Assembly (NCBI GenBank): GCA_964567785.1
Contig: CAZMOK010000010.1
Span: 4,718-68,717 of the forward strand
Source of the DNA: CAZMOK01 sp964567785
Lineage (GTDB): Bacteria > Bacteroidota > Bacteroidia > Bacteroidales > JAGOPY01
Direction of reading: 5' to 3'
Length of the DNA stretch: 64,000 nt
Part shown: positions 27,207 through 35,483 of the stretch, piece after piece
Numbering within the stretch: the first letter of the stretch is position 1
How the letters are laid out: every line of letters begins with the position of its first letter
Position numbers and translations under genes: made by a program
The notes under the pieces: model-generated
The model's input: the letters and a program-made list of their open reading frames with translations, nothing else
Databases searched by the model: none
Told to the model about the DNA's origin: nothing

Positions 27207-28070
27207 CTAATTCAAATAGAGTGTGTCGCCTGGCAGCAACACTTCAAGTTCCATATCCCTGGCACCCAGAAGGCCGTTTTGGGACCTTACGCTGTCGCAC
27301 GTGTTTTTAATGACAATGACCTGGTAATCGCCGATGACAATCCCTTGCCCGTTCTTTACCAGCAATGCCGTTGACTCATTGATGCCAATGCCAGTATGGC
27401 CCGGATTTTCTATTACCGCAGTTATCAGCCTGTTCATCCGCATCCGCCAGATAAAGTGCTGATCAACAATCACTTTATCCAAAAAACCCATTCCTTCAAT
27501 GAGTTCCAGGTTTTCAGACTCTATCGTACGGAAATCTCCCGTGTATTCGGGGTGTTTGAACTCGTCACCGGTGATCATCAACTTGCTCATCACTGCTGCA
27601 CCGGCGCTTGTTCCCGCTATGGTGGACCCTGATTTATAAGCTGCATGCATCGCATCGTACAAAGGAGTGTTCAATACCGCTTCCATGAACCTCCGCTGGT
27701 CCCCGCCCGTGATGTATATCATGGACGCTTCTGTTACCGAATCCAATTGGGACTTCGTCGCCTGATTACCATCGGGGATGTTATACACAACGATGCTTTC
27801 TACGCCTTTGTCGCTGAACTGCTTTGAAGCATAAAAGGCTGAAGTATCAGGCTCGGAGGAAGACATCGGAAGGATAACAATAGTTCCCTCCCTGTCGACG
27901 CCCGACTCTTTTATCAGCGAGTCTATCATGTGGGAAGGCCTTTTCCCTCCCCCGATTATAAAAAGCTTTCCTTCCGGCCATTCACTTTCAACAGACTTTT
28001 CTTCAGGGCCGGTATAGCATGCTGTGACAATGAGGCCCAGGATAGCAGCAAAAGACACCATTCGTTTCAT
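27207..28070 (-). CDS. Cyanophycinase-like S51 peptidase, lipoprotein
   Basis: A 287-aa protein with lipobox IVTAC (Cys18). The S51 signatures are KLFIIGGGKRPS, the YITGGDQRR motif (119-126), the nucleophile elbow AGTSAGAAVMS with Ser155, and VIVDQHFIWRMRMNRL. This is the same family as the exported protein at 17730 but in a single-domain, membrane-tethered form. Two cyanophycinase paralogues flanking a SusCD set and an isoaspartyl peptidase make the Asp-Arg polymer or related beta-linked peptides a reasonable substrate guess. Confidence 0.88.
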   Translation of the reverse strand: MKRMVSFAAILGLIVTACYTGPEEKSVESEWPEGKLFIIGGGKRPSHMIDSLIKESGVDREGTIVILPMSSSEPDTSAFYASKQFSDKGVESIVVYNIPDGNQATKSQLDSVTEASMIYITGGDQRRFMEAVLNTPLYDAMHAAYKSGSTIAGTSAGAAVMSKLMITGDEFKHPEYTGDFRTIESENLELIEGMGFLDKVIVDQHFIWRMRMNRLITAVIENPGHTGIGINESTALLVKNGQGIVIGDYQVIVIKNTCDSVRSQNGLLGARDMELEVLLPGDTLYLN

Positions 28071-28135
28071 AAAACCTGGATTTGGATGATTTCAAATATC
28101 TGAAAAAATTGGCTTATTCACTCTTTTGGTTTTCA

Positions 28136-28143
28136 TACTTTTG
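28136..28143 (+). promoter_or_regulatory. Bacteroidota -7 element upstream of cysteate synthase-like gene
   Basis: TACTTTTG fits TAnnTTTG exactly, 28 bases before the ATG. A TTG lies 24 bases further upstream, somewhat too far for a standard -33 box. Confidence 0.45.
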
Positions 28144-28171
28144 CACAACATAAACCTCCAACACCAACAAA

Positions 28172-29446
28172 ATGACGGAATACAAGCTCCAGTCAGTTGC
28201 CTCGGGCAGGATATTCGAAGATACAGGCTGGCTCCTGTCGGCACCCGGTGAAGAAACCCCCGGATTGGTGCGTGCCATCTACAAGGAAAAACAGCTAAAC
28301 CTGAAAGACAAGGACCATGGGCTTTATATTTTTGCCGACTGGCTCCCCATTATCAGGATGCTTGAAGGCTCATCACCACCTGTTACATATAAAAGTGAAG
28401 GGCTTGCAAAATACCTTGGCCTTTCAAACTTATATATTACTTTCAGCGGCTACTGGCCGGAAAAAGGTGCTGCCATGAGTACCTGTTCGTTCAAGGAAAC
28501 GGAGGCATATGCTGTTTGCGGAAGGCTGGACCCGGAGGAAAAGAAAGTCCTGGTGGTAGCTTCGGCCGGGAATACCGCCCGTTCGTTTGCCCGGGTATGC
28601 TCCGACAACAACATACCCCTTTTGCTATGCATTCCTGAAGACAACATCAGCACCCTGTGGTTTGACTCACCGGTGAACGATTCCGTAAAGTTGATCGTAT
28701 CCAGGGGGAGTGATTACTTTGACGCTATCCATCTTTCAAACCTTGCAATTGAAATGGATGGTTTTATTGCCGAAGGTGGGGCAAAGAATGTGGCCCGCCG
28801 CGATGGCATGGGGACCACAACCCTTTCGGCCGTCACCACGATAGGCAAAATCCCTGATTACTACTTCCAGGCCATCGGCAGCGGCACAGGCGCCATTGCC
28901 GCCTGGGAAGCCAATCTCCGCCTCATTGAAGACGGCCGTTTCGGGAACAACAAGATGAAACTGATGGTATCGCAGAACAAGCCCTTCATTCCCATTCATA
29001 AAGCCTGGGCGGCAAAATCGAGGGATATCCCTCACCAGGATGAAAATGTTTCCAGGAAACAGGTTGCCGAGATTATGGCCAAGGTGCTTTCCAACAGAAA
29101 ACCACCCTACTCCATTGCCGGGGGGCTTTTCGACGCTTTGACAGACACAAACGGAGAGGTGCTCATAGCTTCAAATGAAGAAGCTCTTGCCGCCGGAGAT
29201 ATTTTTGAAGAAACTGAAGGTATAGACCTTCACCCGGCTGCAAAAGTGGCTGCCGCAACCCTTATCAATGCAGCAAAAGAAGGGAAAGTGGAAAAAGAAG
29301 CCCTGATCATGTTCAACGCTACGGGCGGTGGGGAAAAAAGGTTCATCCATGACAAGGAACTCTTTTATCTTAAACCTTCACTGGTTTTCGACATCAACCC
29401 CGACACGGAGAAGGTTAAGGAGCAGATAAAGGATCTATATTCCTAG
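28172..29446 (+). CDS. Cysteate synthase-like PLP enzyme (threonine synthase family)
   Basis: A 424-aa fold-type II PLP enzyme. The PLP lysine is expected at Lys108 in TCSFKETEA (equivalent to SFKDR of threonine synthase). The phosphate-binding segment is ASAGNTARSF, and GSGTGAIAAWEA lies in the core. The SFKE-type motif and overall length are those of cysteate synthase, which makes L-cysteate from O-phosphoserine and sulfite. In Bacteroidota L-cysteate is known as the precursor of sulfonolipids. No acyltransferase for that pathway is in the window. Threonine synthase is the main alternative. Confidence 0.72.
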   Translation: MTEYKLQSVASGRIFEDTGWLLSAPGEETPGLVRAIYKEKQLNLKDKDHGLYIFADWLPIIRMLEGSSPPVTYKSEGLAKYLGLSNLYITFSGYWPEKGAAMSTCSFKETEAYAVCGRLDPEEKKVLVVASAGNTARSFARVCSDNNIPLLLCIPEDNISTLWFDSPVNDSVKLIVSRGSDYFDAIHLSNLAIEMDGFIAEGGAKNVARRDGMGTTTLSAVTTIGKIPDYYFQAIGSGTGAIAAWEANLRLIEDGRFGNNKMKLMVSQNKPFIPIHKAWAAKSRDIPHQDENVSRKQVAEIMAKVLSNRKPPYSIAGGLFDALTDTNGEVLIASNEEALAAGDIFEETEGIDLHPAAKVAAATLINAAKEGKVEKEALIMFNATGGGEKRFIHDKELFYLKPSLVFDINPDTEKVKEQIKDLYS

Positions 29447-29448
29447 AT

Positions 29449-29542
29449 CTTAGAGTTGATAGTTTAGAGCTAAGATAATTTGCGATTGAGGGTTTACAAA
29501 TTACGATTTCATCTCAAATCTCAACACTCAAATCTCAAATCT
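29449..29542. repeat. Degenerate TTTAGAGCTAAGA / CTCAAATCTCAAATCT repeat after a stop codon
   Basis: Directly after the cysteate synthase-like stop: ATCTTAGAGTTGATAGTTTA, then GAGCTAAGAT, and from about 29510 several tandem CTCAAATCT units. The same vocabulary appears after the stops at 31994, 35390 and 40036. Confidence 0.6.
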
Positions 29543-29543
29543 G

Positions 29544-29630
29544 TTATTTTACCCAATCCGCAATAAACAAATTCGTTGCCCTTGTTCCCCCGTTATTCCT
29601 GTTGGAGAAAAAGATTGCATCCCACCGCCC
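29544..29630 (-). pseudogene. Possible C-terminal gene remnant
   Basis: The minus strand reads GRWDAIFFSNRNNGGTRATN and LFIADWVK before a TAA stop, with an in-frame stop just upstream at 29631-29633. The SNRNNGGTxxTNLF pattern looks like the last strand of an exported propeller-type protein. It is too short to be a gene and may be a relic left by rearrangement beside the repeat at 29449-29542. Confidence 0.35.
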
Positions 29631-29667
29631 TTAAAGCCAGTAGTTCAAAAATCCAATCATAATTGAC

Positions 29668-29675
29668 TAAATTTG
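29668..29675 (+). promoter_or_regulatory. Bacteroidota -7 element upstream of deiminase
   Basis: TAAATTTG fits TAnnTTTG exactly, 21 bases before the ATG of the deiminase gene. Confidence 0.45.
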
Positions 29676-29696
29676 TAGTGTTCGAAAACAGCCTTT

Positions 29697-31361
29697 ATGA
29701 AGCGTGCCTTTCTCTTTCTGCTTTTGTTCGTTCTCTGTTACGGAAGCTTTGCCCAGTATCCGGCCCGTACAGTAGCCGAATGGGAACCGGCCTATGGCAC
29801 GCTCATAAGATGGCCGCTTGGCATTCCGGCAATGCTTGTTGTAGAGCTTGCACAGGACGACTCCCTGTATGTCCTGGTCGAAAATACGTCTCAGCAAAAC
29901 CAGGCAACAGCGCATTTCAACTCCCTTGGGGTCAATATGGATCACTGCAGGTTCATTTTTGCCGACACTTACTCGCACTGGACCCGCGACTGGGGCCCGC
30001 ACTATGTTTTTGATGAACAAGGAACAGCACACATCGCCGATCCCGTTTTCGACGGCTACCCGTGGGTGCCGGGTTGCAACACAACCACCGTGGCAAGAAG
30101 CGATCACTGGCGGGGATACGAGGAGGATGATGCAGTGAACATGGCCCTGGCCCAGCAGTTAGGCCTGCCGCTTATCTCAATGCCGTTGTACCTCACAGGG
30201 GGTAATATCATGACCGACGGGCACGGACAGGCTGTATCCACAAGGCAAATGCTCGGCGAAAACACCCCAATCTGCGATGAGGATTGTTTTTTTGATACCA
30301 CTGCCGACTCCATGGGGCTAACCGGTTATACCATTGTCGAAAACCCTGAGATCTATGGAATACAGCACATCGATTGCTACGCTAAGTTCCTTGATGAAGA
30401 AACGGTACTGGTGAAATCGGTAGAGACATGGCACCCTGAATATAACTGTATTGAGGAACTTGCAGTTAATTTGGGCAGTTTGAATAACTGCTATGGCAGG
30501 CCATACAACGTTATCAGGATCGATTGCGGATCATACAACGGCAGTGAAGTGGCCGCATATACCAATAGTCTCATCCTTAACGGGAAAGTCCTGGTACCTA
30601 CGTTCGGAATAGAAACCGATATAGCAGCGATCGAAACCTATGAAGAGGCAATGCCGGGCTATGAAGTAATTGGGTTTTATTATGATGACTGGTATTATTA
30701 CGATGCGTTGCATTGCCGTACCATGGGAATATTCGATCATGAAATGCTCCGGATCTGGCATAAGCCCCGAAAAAAAGTAGCTGCCGACGAACCGGTAGAG
30801 ATCGTTGCCCTGATAGATGACCGCAGCGGATCGGGGCTTATTGAAAACTCACTGATGGTATATTGGAGGGAAGAGGGCGGTTTTTCCTGGAACCAGGAAC
30901 TATTCTCACCGGCTTATGGCATCGATTCATTCAACGTTATGCTGCCTTCTTTTCCTGACGGTACGGTAGTGGAATATTATATTTCTGCGGCAGATTCATC
31001 AGACAGGGAAGAGATGCTTCCACGAACAGCCCCTTTCAATTATTTTTCATTTGAATCGTCAAGTCTGGTTACCGGGGTTGATCATCCTTTCGCACAAGAT
31101 GGCTTGATGATGAATGTTTTTTGCATGGATCAAGACCAAAACATGGTCATTCACGCAAAAGCACCTGCCCGGACCAGGTATACCATCAAAATATACAACC
31201 TGCATGGTGTTCCCGTCATAGACCTGGGCAGCCTCGAGGGTGAAACAAGGATCACATGGAACGGGACAGGACTGACAGGGAAACCGGCATCCGGCCTTTA
31301 CCTGGTGGTCATGAATTCAAAAGGTTTAAAAATTTCGAAAAAAATCTTTCTAAACCACTGA
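29697..31361 (+). CDS. Exported peptidylarginine-deiminase-like enzyme (PPAD/agmatine deiminase family) with T9SS tail
   Basis: A 554-aa protein with signal peptide ending at SFAQ. The guanidine-modifying fold shows Asp98 in WTRDWGPH, GGNIMTDG, His224-x-Asp226 in GIQHIDCYAKF, and the nucleophile Cys340 in DALHCRTMGI. The His-to-Cys spacing of 116 is close to that of Porphyromonas PPAD (115). An Ig-like segment (about 355-455) and a C-terminal T9SS sorting domain (about 465-554) follow. Expected reaction: conversion of arginine in peptides to citrulline plus ammonia outside the cell. Agmatine deiminase activity is the alternative. It lies near two cyanophycinases that would release arginine-containing dipeptides. 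Confidence 0.85.
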   Translation: MKRAFLFLLLFVLCYGSFAQYPARTVAEWEPAYGTLIRWPLGIPAMLVVELAQDDSLYVLVENTSQQNQATAHFNSLGVNMDHCRFIFADTYSHWTRDWGPHYVFDEQGTAHIADPVFDGYPWVPGCNTTTVARSDHWRGYEEDDAVNMALAQQLGLPLISMPLYLTGGNIMTDGHGQAVSTRQMLGENTPICDEDCFFDTTADSMGLTGYTIVENPEIYGIQHIDCYAKFLDEETVLVKSVETWHPEYNCIEELAVNLGSLNNCYGRPYNVIRIDCGSYNGSEVAAYTNSLILNGKVLVPTFGIETDIAAIETYEEAMPGYEVIGFYYDDWYYYDALHCRTMGIFDHEMLRIWHKPRKKVAADEPVEIVALIDDRSGSGLIENSLMVYWREEGGFSWNQELFSPAYGIDSFNVMLPSFPDGTVVEYYISAADSSDREEMLPRTAPFNYFSFESSSLVTGVDHPFAQDGLMMNVFCMDQDQNMVIHAKAPARTRYTIKIYNLHGVPVIDLGSLEGETRITWNGTGLTGKPASGLYLVVMNSKGLKISKKIFLNH

Positions 31362-31457
31362 TAACTTGCAACCCTTTTTTCTTTTTTTTGTCATTACGAG
31401 TGAAAAGTGGTTTAACAACCCGATTATTAAACACTAACAAACCAAAATTCCAGTATC

Positions 31458-31994
31458 ATGAAAAAACTCGTAGTACTGATTATTGCTATTATTTCTTTTG
31501 GCACGTTGAATGCTCAGAGTGAACAAGCAACCGATGTGGAGAAGGGAATTCATAAATTGAACTTCATCCCGCTTGCCTATTCATACGAAGCCCGGATTGC
31601 ACAGGCACAGACTTTTATGGTCCAGCCCTCTTTCGGGTTTAACTGGATCTCCAGTAGCGCCGCCTACCCTACCATGCAGCTCACTTCTTTCTACAGGTAT
31701 TACTACAACTTTGATAAGCGAAACGCAAAAGGGAAAAGAACGATCAAGAACTCCGCAAACTATTTCGGGGCAATGATGAGCTTCAGCTTCTGGAATGCCG
31801 CCTGGTCAGGCAATGTTACAAGCGAAGATTATATACCTTACTGGGCAGCCGGACCGGTGTGGGGCATCCAGCGTAATTACCACAGCCACTTCAGCCTTGG
31901 CCTGACGTTGGGGCCTATGCTCAGTGTTGGCAATAAAGGGTTCCGCGCCGATGGTTATTTTGAACTCACCCTGGGGTTCTGGCTTGGGAAATAG
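31458..31994 (+). CDS. Exported protein of unknown function, probably small beta-barrel
   Basis: A 178-aa protein with a clear signal peptide (ends at LNAQS). The mature part is rich in aromatic residues and alternating strands (LTSFYRYYYNFDKR, YFGAMMSFSFWNAAW, GFRADGYFELTLGFWLGK) and ends near an aromatic residue, which suggests an outer membrane barrel or periplasmic beta protein. No family was recognised. It lies 96 bp after the deiminase gene. Confidence 0.75.
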   Translation: MKKLVVLIIAIISFGTLNAQSEQATDVEKGIHKLNFIPLAYSYEARIAQAQTFMVQPSFGFNWISSSAAYPTMQLTSFYRYYYNFDKRNAKGKRTIKNSANYFGAMMSFSFWNAAWSGNVTSEDYIPYWAAGPVWGIQRNYHSHFSLGLTLGPMLSVGNKGFRADGYFELTLGFWLGK

Positions 31995-32076
31995 AGTTTA
32001 GAGCTTAGATGGGTTTGGAATTTGGTGCCCGGAAATTGGAATTTATTTTGGTTTTGGGATTTGGAATTTATACCCA
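31995..32076. repeat. Degenerate TTTAGAGCTTAGA / TTTGGAATTTG repeat after a stop codon
   Basis: Immediately after the stop: AGTTTAGAGCTTAGATGGG, then several variants of TTTGGAATTT and GGGATTTGG. It shares vocabulary with 35391-35480. Confidence 0.6.
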
Positions 32077-32118
32077 GGAAGGATCCATCTTCTAAACATT
32101 ATCCGCTGATGGCTTGTT

Positions 32119-32141
32119 CTATTTCAATAACAACGAAATAG
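32119..32141 (+). promoter_or_regulatory. Inverted repeat directly before a start codon
   Basis: CTATTTC (32119-32125) and GAAATAG (32135-32141) form a 7-bp stem that ends one base before the ATG at 32143. It could limit ribosome access or be a protein site; neither is shown. Confidence 0.35.
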
Positions 32142-32142
32142 T

Positions 32143-32736
32143 ATGAGTTTATTCAATGCCATAATCACTAAGATATTCCCTAAGCCGGAGAAGATAACCT
32201 CGGGCGACCAGCCTGTGATCTCCGAACCGATCAAACGAAGCAACAAATTCAAGGAAAAGTATGACCAATGGGTTGATTCGGAACAGGCCGGCCAGGTTAT
32301 CTTAAACATCCTGCAGGGTTATAACAATTACATCATTTCCGGAAGGGCCGGTATACCCATTGGCACTTACAAGGGCAACGGGATGTCAGGTTTCTACCTG
32401 GAGGGTGAGCCAAAGGTGAGTGACGAGATCTACAGCTTTTTGCTCGACTATATTAAGGAAAAAGTGTCGTCGCTCAATTACAGGTTCTACCGCAGCCTCT
32501 ATGAAGCAAAGGAAAGATCGGGGAAAATTCATTCAAAAGAACAGTATTACTTCAAGCCCATTCCCTCAAGCTATGAGCTGCCTGTTGCCCAGGAGTATGG
32601 TAATTTAACTCTTGAGGTCGACAGGATAGACGAGGAGGTAACCTACCTGAAAATTATGGCTACCCATTACGCAGGCTTTGATTACCAGTCGCCCAAGGAC
32701 TTTGACGAGCTTATAAGCCATATTTTCAGCAAATAA
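32143..32736 (+). CDS. Hypothetical cytoplasmic protein
   Basis: A 197-aa soluble protein with no signal peptide or membrane segment. It starts with an amphipathic, basic stretch (SLFNAIITKIFPKPEK). The centre has YNNYIISGRAGIPIGTYKGN, and the C-terminus EEVTYLKIMATHYAGFDYQS. I do not recognise a family. It lies 39 bp upstream of the ligase-associated exonuclease gene, so it may be transcribed with the repair module, but nothing in the sequence links it to DNA. Confidence 0.7.
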   Translation: MSLFNAIITKIFPKPEKITSGDQPVISEPIKRSNKFKEKYDQWVDSEQAGQVILNILQGYNNYIISGRAGIPIGTYKGNGMSGFYLEGEPKVSDEIYSFLLDYIKEKVSSLNYRFYRSLYEAKERSGKIHSKEQYYFKPIPSSYELPVAQEYGNLTLEVDRIDEEVTYLKIMATHYAGFDYQSPKDFDELISHIFSK

Positions 32737-32775
32737 GCCAGGCTTTCCTTATCTTCGAAAGCTGTCAATCTTATC

Positions 32776-33795
32776 ATGGGAAAAAGTCTACTCAGTTTTA
32801 CGCAGAACGGTATTTATTGCGAAAAAGCCGGTGTTTACATCGACCCCTGGAAACCGGTTGATAAAGCCATCATTACCCATGGTCACGCCGATCACTCCAG
32901 GTGGGGCAACAAAGAATATATTTCCCACCTCCACTCTGTGCCAATCATTAAAAACAGGCTGGGCGAAATAAACATCAGCGGGATTGAATACGATGACCCT
33001 TTTACTGTGAATGGTATCAGCTTCTCGCTGCACCCTGCCGGCCATATCCCCGGTTCTGCCCAGGTGAGGGTTGAGCATAAGGGCGAGGTCTGGGTTGTTT
33101 CAGGGGATTATAAATTGACCGGTGACGGCCTTTCTGTCCCGTTCGAACCTGTCAAATGCCACACTTTCATTACCGAATGTACTTTCGGGCTGCCTGTTTT
33201 CCGCTGGAAGGAGCAGGCTGAAGTACTGGAAGAGATCAACAAATGGTGGAAAACAAACAGGGAAAAAGGCATTACATCTATACTGATCGCTTATTCACTG
33301 GGCAAAGCACAAAGGCTGCTCAAAGGCATTGATCATTCCGCCGGCAGGGTCTTCACTCACGGCGCCATTGAAAATATGAACGAAGTGATAAGTGGGATGG
33401 GTATTGAACTGCCTGTTACTACAAGGATCACCCGGGATGTCAAAAAAGAATATTTCAGGGGTGAATTGGTGCTCGCACCCCCTTCGGCGATTGCTTCCCC
33501 CTGGATACGCAAATTCAATCCATATTCACTTGGAATTGCATCGGGGTGGATGGCATTAAGGGGAATGAGGCGCAGGCGGGCCGCCGACCGGGGGTTCGTC
33601 CTGTCAGACCATGCCGACTGGGAAGGGCTTAACAAAGCCATTGAACAGACCGGCGCCGAAAAGATCATCACTACTCACGGGTATACCGATATCTTCACCG
33701 AATGGCTCAAAGAAAAAGGGTATGATGCCGTGATCGAATCTACTGAATTTGAAGGTGAATCTGTTGATGCAGATTCCGTGGAGGATGTGGAATGA
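32776..33795 (+). CDS. Ligase-associated DNA exonuclease (metallo-beta-lactamase fold)
   Basis: A 339-aa MBL-fold nuclease. The metal-binding motif is THGHADHSRWG (HxHxDH). HPAGHIPGSAQ and VVSGDYKLTGDGL carry further metal ligands, and LSDHADWEGL is the beta-CASP-like His motif. It belongs to the family always encoded beside a bacterial ATP-dependent ligase. Its stop codon overlaps the ligase start (ATGA at 33792). It is the first gene of the four-gene repair module here. Confidence 0.92.
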   Translation: MGKSLLSFTQNGIYCEKAGVYIDPWKPVDKAIITHGHADHSRWGNKEYISHLHSVPIIKNRLGEINISGIEYDDPFTVNGISFSLHPAGHIPGSAQVRVEHKGEVWVVSGDYKLTGDGLSVPFEPVKCHTFITECTFGLPVFRWKEQAEVLEEINKWWKTNREKGITSILIAYSLGKAQRLLKGIDHSAGRVFTHGAIENMNEVISGMGIELPVTTRITRDVKKEYFRGELVLAPPSAIASPWIRKFNPYSLGIASGWMALRGMRRRRAADRGFVLSDHADWEGLNKAIEQTGAEKIITTHGYTDIFTEWLKEKGYDAVIESTEFEGESVDADSVEDVE

Positions 33796-35390
33796 AAAAG
33801 TTTGCCGAACTTTTCAGGAAGATCGATGAGTCGAACAAAACCAACACCAAGGTAGAAGCCCTGGTCGATTTTTTCAGCAAAGCTGACGACAGGGATAAAT
33901 TATGGGCTATCGCTATCATGTCGCACCGTAGGCCGAAGAGACCGGTAAACACAACGCTACTGAGGGTGTGGGCAGCGAAAGAGGCTGGTATACCTGCCTG
34001 GCTCTTCGAGGAAACCTATCACGTGGTAGGCGACCTGGCCGAAACCATTACACTGGTGCTCCCCGAACCTGAAGAACCTGAAGCGGAAAAAAGCGATACA
34101 CTCACCAGTGTCATCAACGAGCTCATCGGCCTTGCCAGAAAAGAAGAAAATGAAAAAAGGGAATTTATAACGGGCAAGTGGAAAAGGTACAGCAGGGACG
34201 AGCGGTTCGTATTCAACAAGATAATCACGGGCGGTTTCAGGATGGGCGTGAGCCAGAAGCTGATGACCAGGGCGCTTTCGAAAGCCACGGGAATAGAAGA
34301 GAACCTTCTTGCCCACAGGCTGATGGGCAACTGGGACCCTCAGAAAGACGATTTCACCAAAACCATTCTCGAAGGTTCGGTAGAAGATGATTTTTCAAAA
34401 CCCTACCCGTTTTTCCTGGCCTATCCCCTCGAAGACAAGCCCGATGATCTTGGCGAGCCGGCCCGCTGGTCCGCAGAAAGGAAATGGGACGGCATCAGGG
34501 GTCAGGTCATAGTGAGGCAGGGGAATGTGTATATATGGTCCAGGGGTGAGGAGCTGGTTACCGATAAGTACCCTGAATTTGAGACCCTTCCTGATATTGT
34601 ACCTGATGGTTCGGTCATCGACGGGGAAATACTCCCTTACAGGGACGACGTCCCTCTTCCATTCCAGAAATTACAGACCCGTATCGGACGGAAAAACGTT
34701 TCGAAAAAACAACTCGAAACCACCCCTGTTGTTTTCATGGCCTTCGACCTGCTTGAAGATGACGGCAAGGATATGAGGGCTGTGCCCTTCGCAGAGCGGA
34801 GGAAGAGGTTGGAAGATTTACTTGATACGTTAAAAGATGAAAAAAGTCCGCTGATCCTTTCCCCGTTGGTAAGGTTCACAACATGGAATGAACTTGCCGC
34901 AGAACGTGAACGGTCAAGGGAACTGCATTGCGAGGGGATCATGCTGAAGGAGCTTGGATCACCCTATGAAGTGGGCAGGAAGAAAGGCGGATGGTGGAAG
35001 TGGAAGATCGACCCCTACACCATAGATGCGGTACTGACGTACGCCATGCGGGGCCACGGAAGGAGGGCAAACCTCTACACAGATTATACTTTCGGTTTAT
35101 GGCACGAAGGGGAACTGATCACTTTTGCCAAGGCATACTCAGGTCTTACCGACGATGAACTGAGGGAAGTTGACCGGTTTATCAGGTCCAACACCATCGA
35201 CCGGTTTGGTCCGGTGAGGCAGGTAAAACCAGAACTGGTATTCGAGCTGGCCTTTGAAGGGATTGCCAGGTCGAAACGCCATAAATCCGGGGTGGCAGTA
35301 CGATTCCCGCGGATACACAGGTGGAGGAGAGACAAAAAGCCAGAGGAGGCAAATACGCTGGAGGACCTGGAGGGGTTGATAATGGAGTAA
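33792..35390 (+). CDS. ATP-dependent DNA ligase of the ligase-associated repair module
   Basis: A 532-aa ligase. The N-terminal DNA-binding domain (about 1-200) is followed by the nucleotidyltransferase domain with the AMP lysine Lys231 in RKWDGIRGQ, then SVIDGEIL, VVFMAFDLLE, EGIMLKE and GGWWKWKID, and an OB-fold domain. It seals nicks in an accessory repair pathway alongside the NAD-dependent replicative ligase. It overlaps the exonuclease gene by four bases. A 13-base GGGACGACGTCCC palindrome within the coding sequence (34642-34654) encodes RDDVP. After the stop, a repeat tract separates it from the helicase gene. Confidence 0.93.
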   Translation: MKKFAELFRKIDESNKTNTKVEALVDFFSKADDRDKLWAIAIMSHRRPKRPVNTTLLRVWAAKEAGIPAWLFEETYHVVGDLAETITLVLPEPEEPEAEKSDTLTSVINELIGLARKEENEKREFITGKWKRYSRDERFVFNKIITGGFRMGVSQKLMTRALSKATGIEENLLAHRLMGNWDPQKDDFTKTILEGSVEDDFSKPYPFFLAYPLEDKPDDLGEPARWSAERKWDGIRGQVIVRQGNVYIWSRGEELVTDKYPEFETLPDIVPDGSVIDGEILPYRDDVPLPFQKLQTRIGRKNVSKKQLETTPVVFMAFDLLEDDGKDMRAVPFAERRKRLEDLLDTLKDEKSPLILSPLVRFTTWNELAAERERSRELHCEGIMLKELGSPYEVGRKKGGWWKWKIDPYTIDAVLTYAMRGHGRRANLYTDYTFGLWHEGELITFAKAYSGLTDDELREVDRFIRSNTIDRFGPVRQVKPELVFELAFEGIARSKRHKSGVAVRFPRIHRWRRDKKPEEANTLEDLEGLIME

Positions 35391-35480
35391 GAGCTTAGAA
35401 TTTAGATAGTTTGGGATTTGTTTGGAATTTGGATAGTGGGATTTGTTTGGAATTTGGATAGTGAGATTTGGAATTTATAA
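35391..35480. repeat. Tandem TTTGGAATTTGGATAGTG repeat inside the repair operon
   Basis: Starts right after the ligase stop with GAGCTTAGAATTTAGATAG and continues with tandem TTTGGAATTTGGATAGTG units (about 35427-35465), ending in GATTTGGAATTTAT four bases before the helicase ATG. It is a low-complexity insertion between two genes that are otherwise tightly packed. Confidence 0.75.
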
Positions 35481-35483
35481 AAT

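Noticed and set aside
28172..29446. Threonine synthase as the main call
   Set aside because: The fold is shared, but the TCSFKETEA motif and length fit cysteate synthase better; kept as an alternative only.
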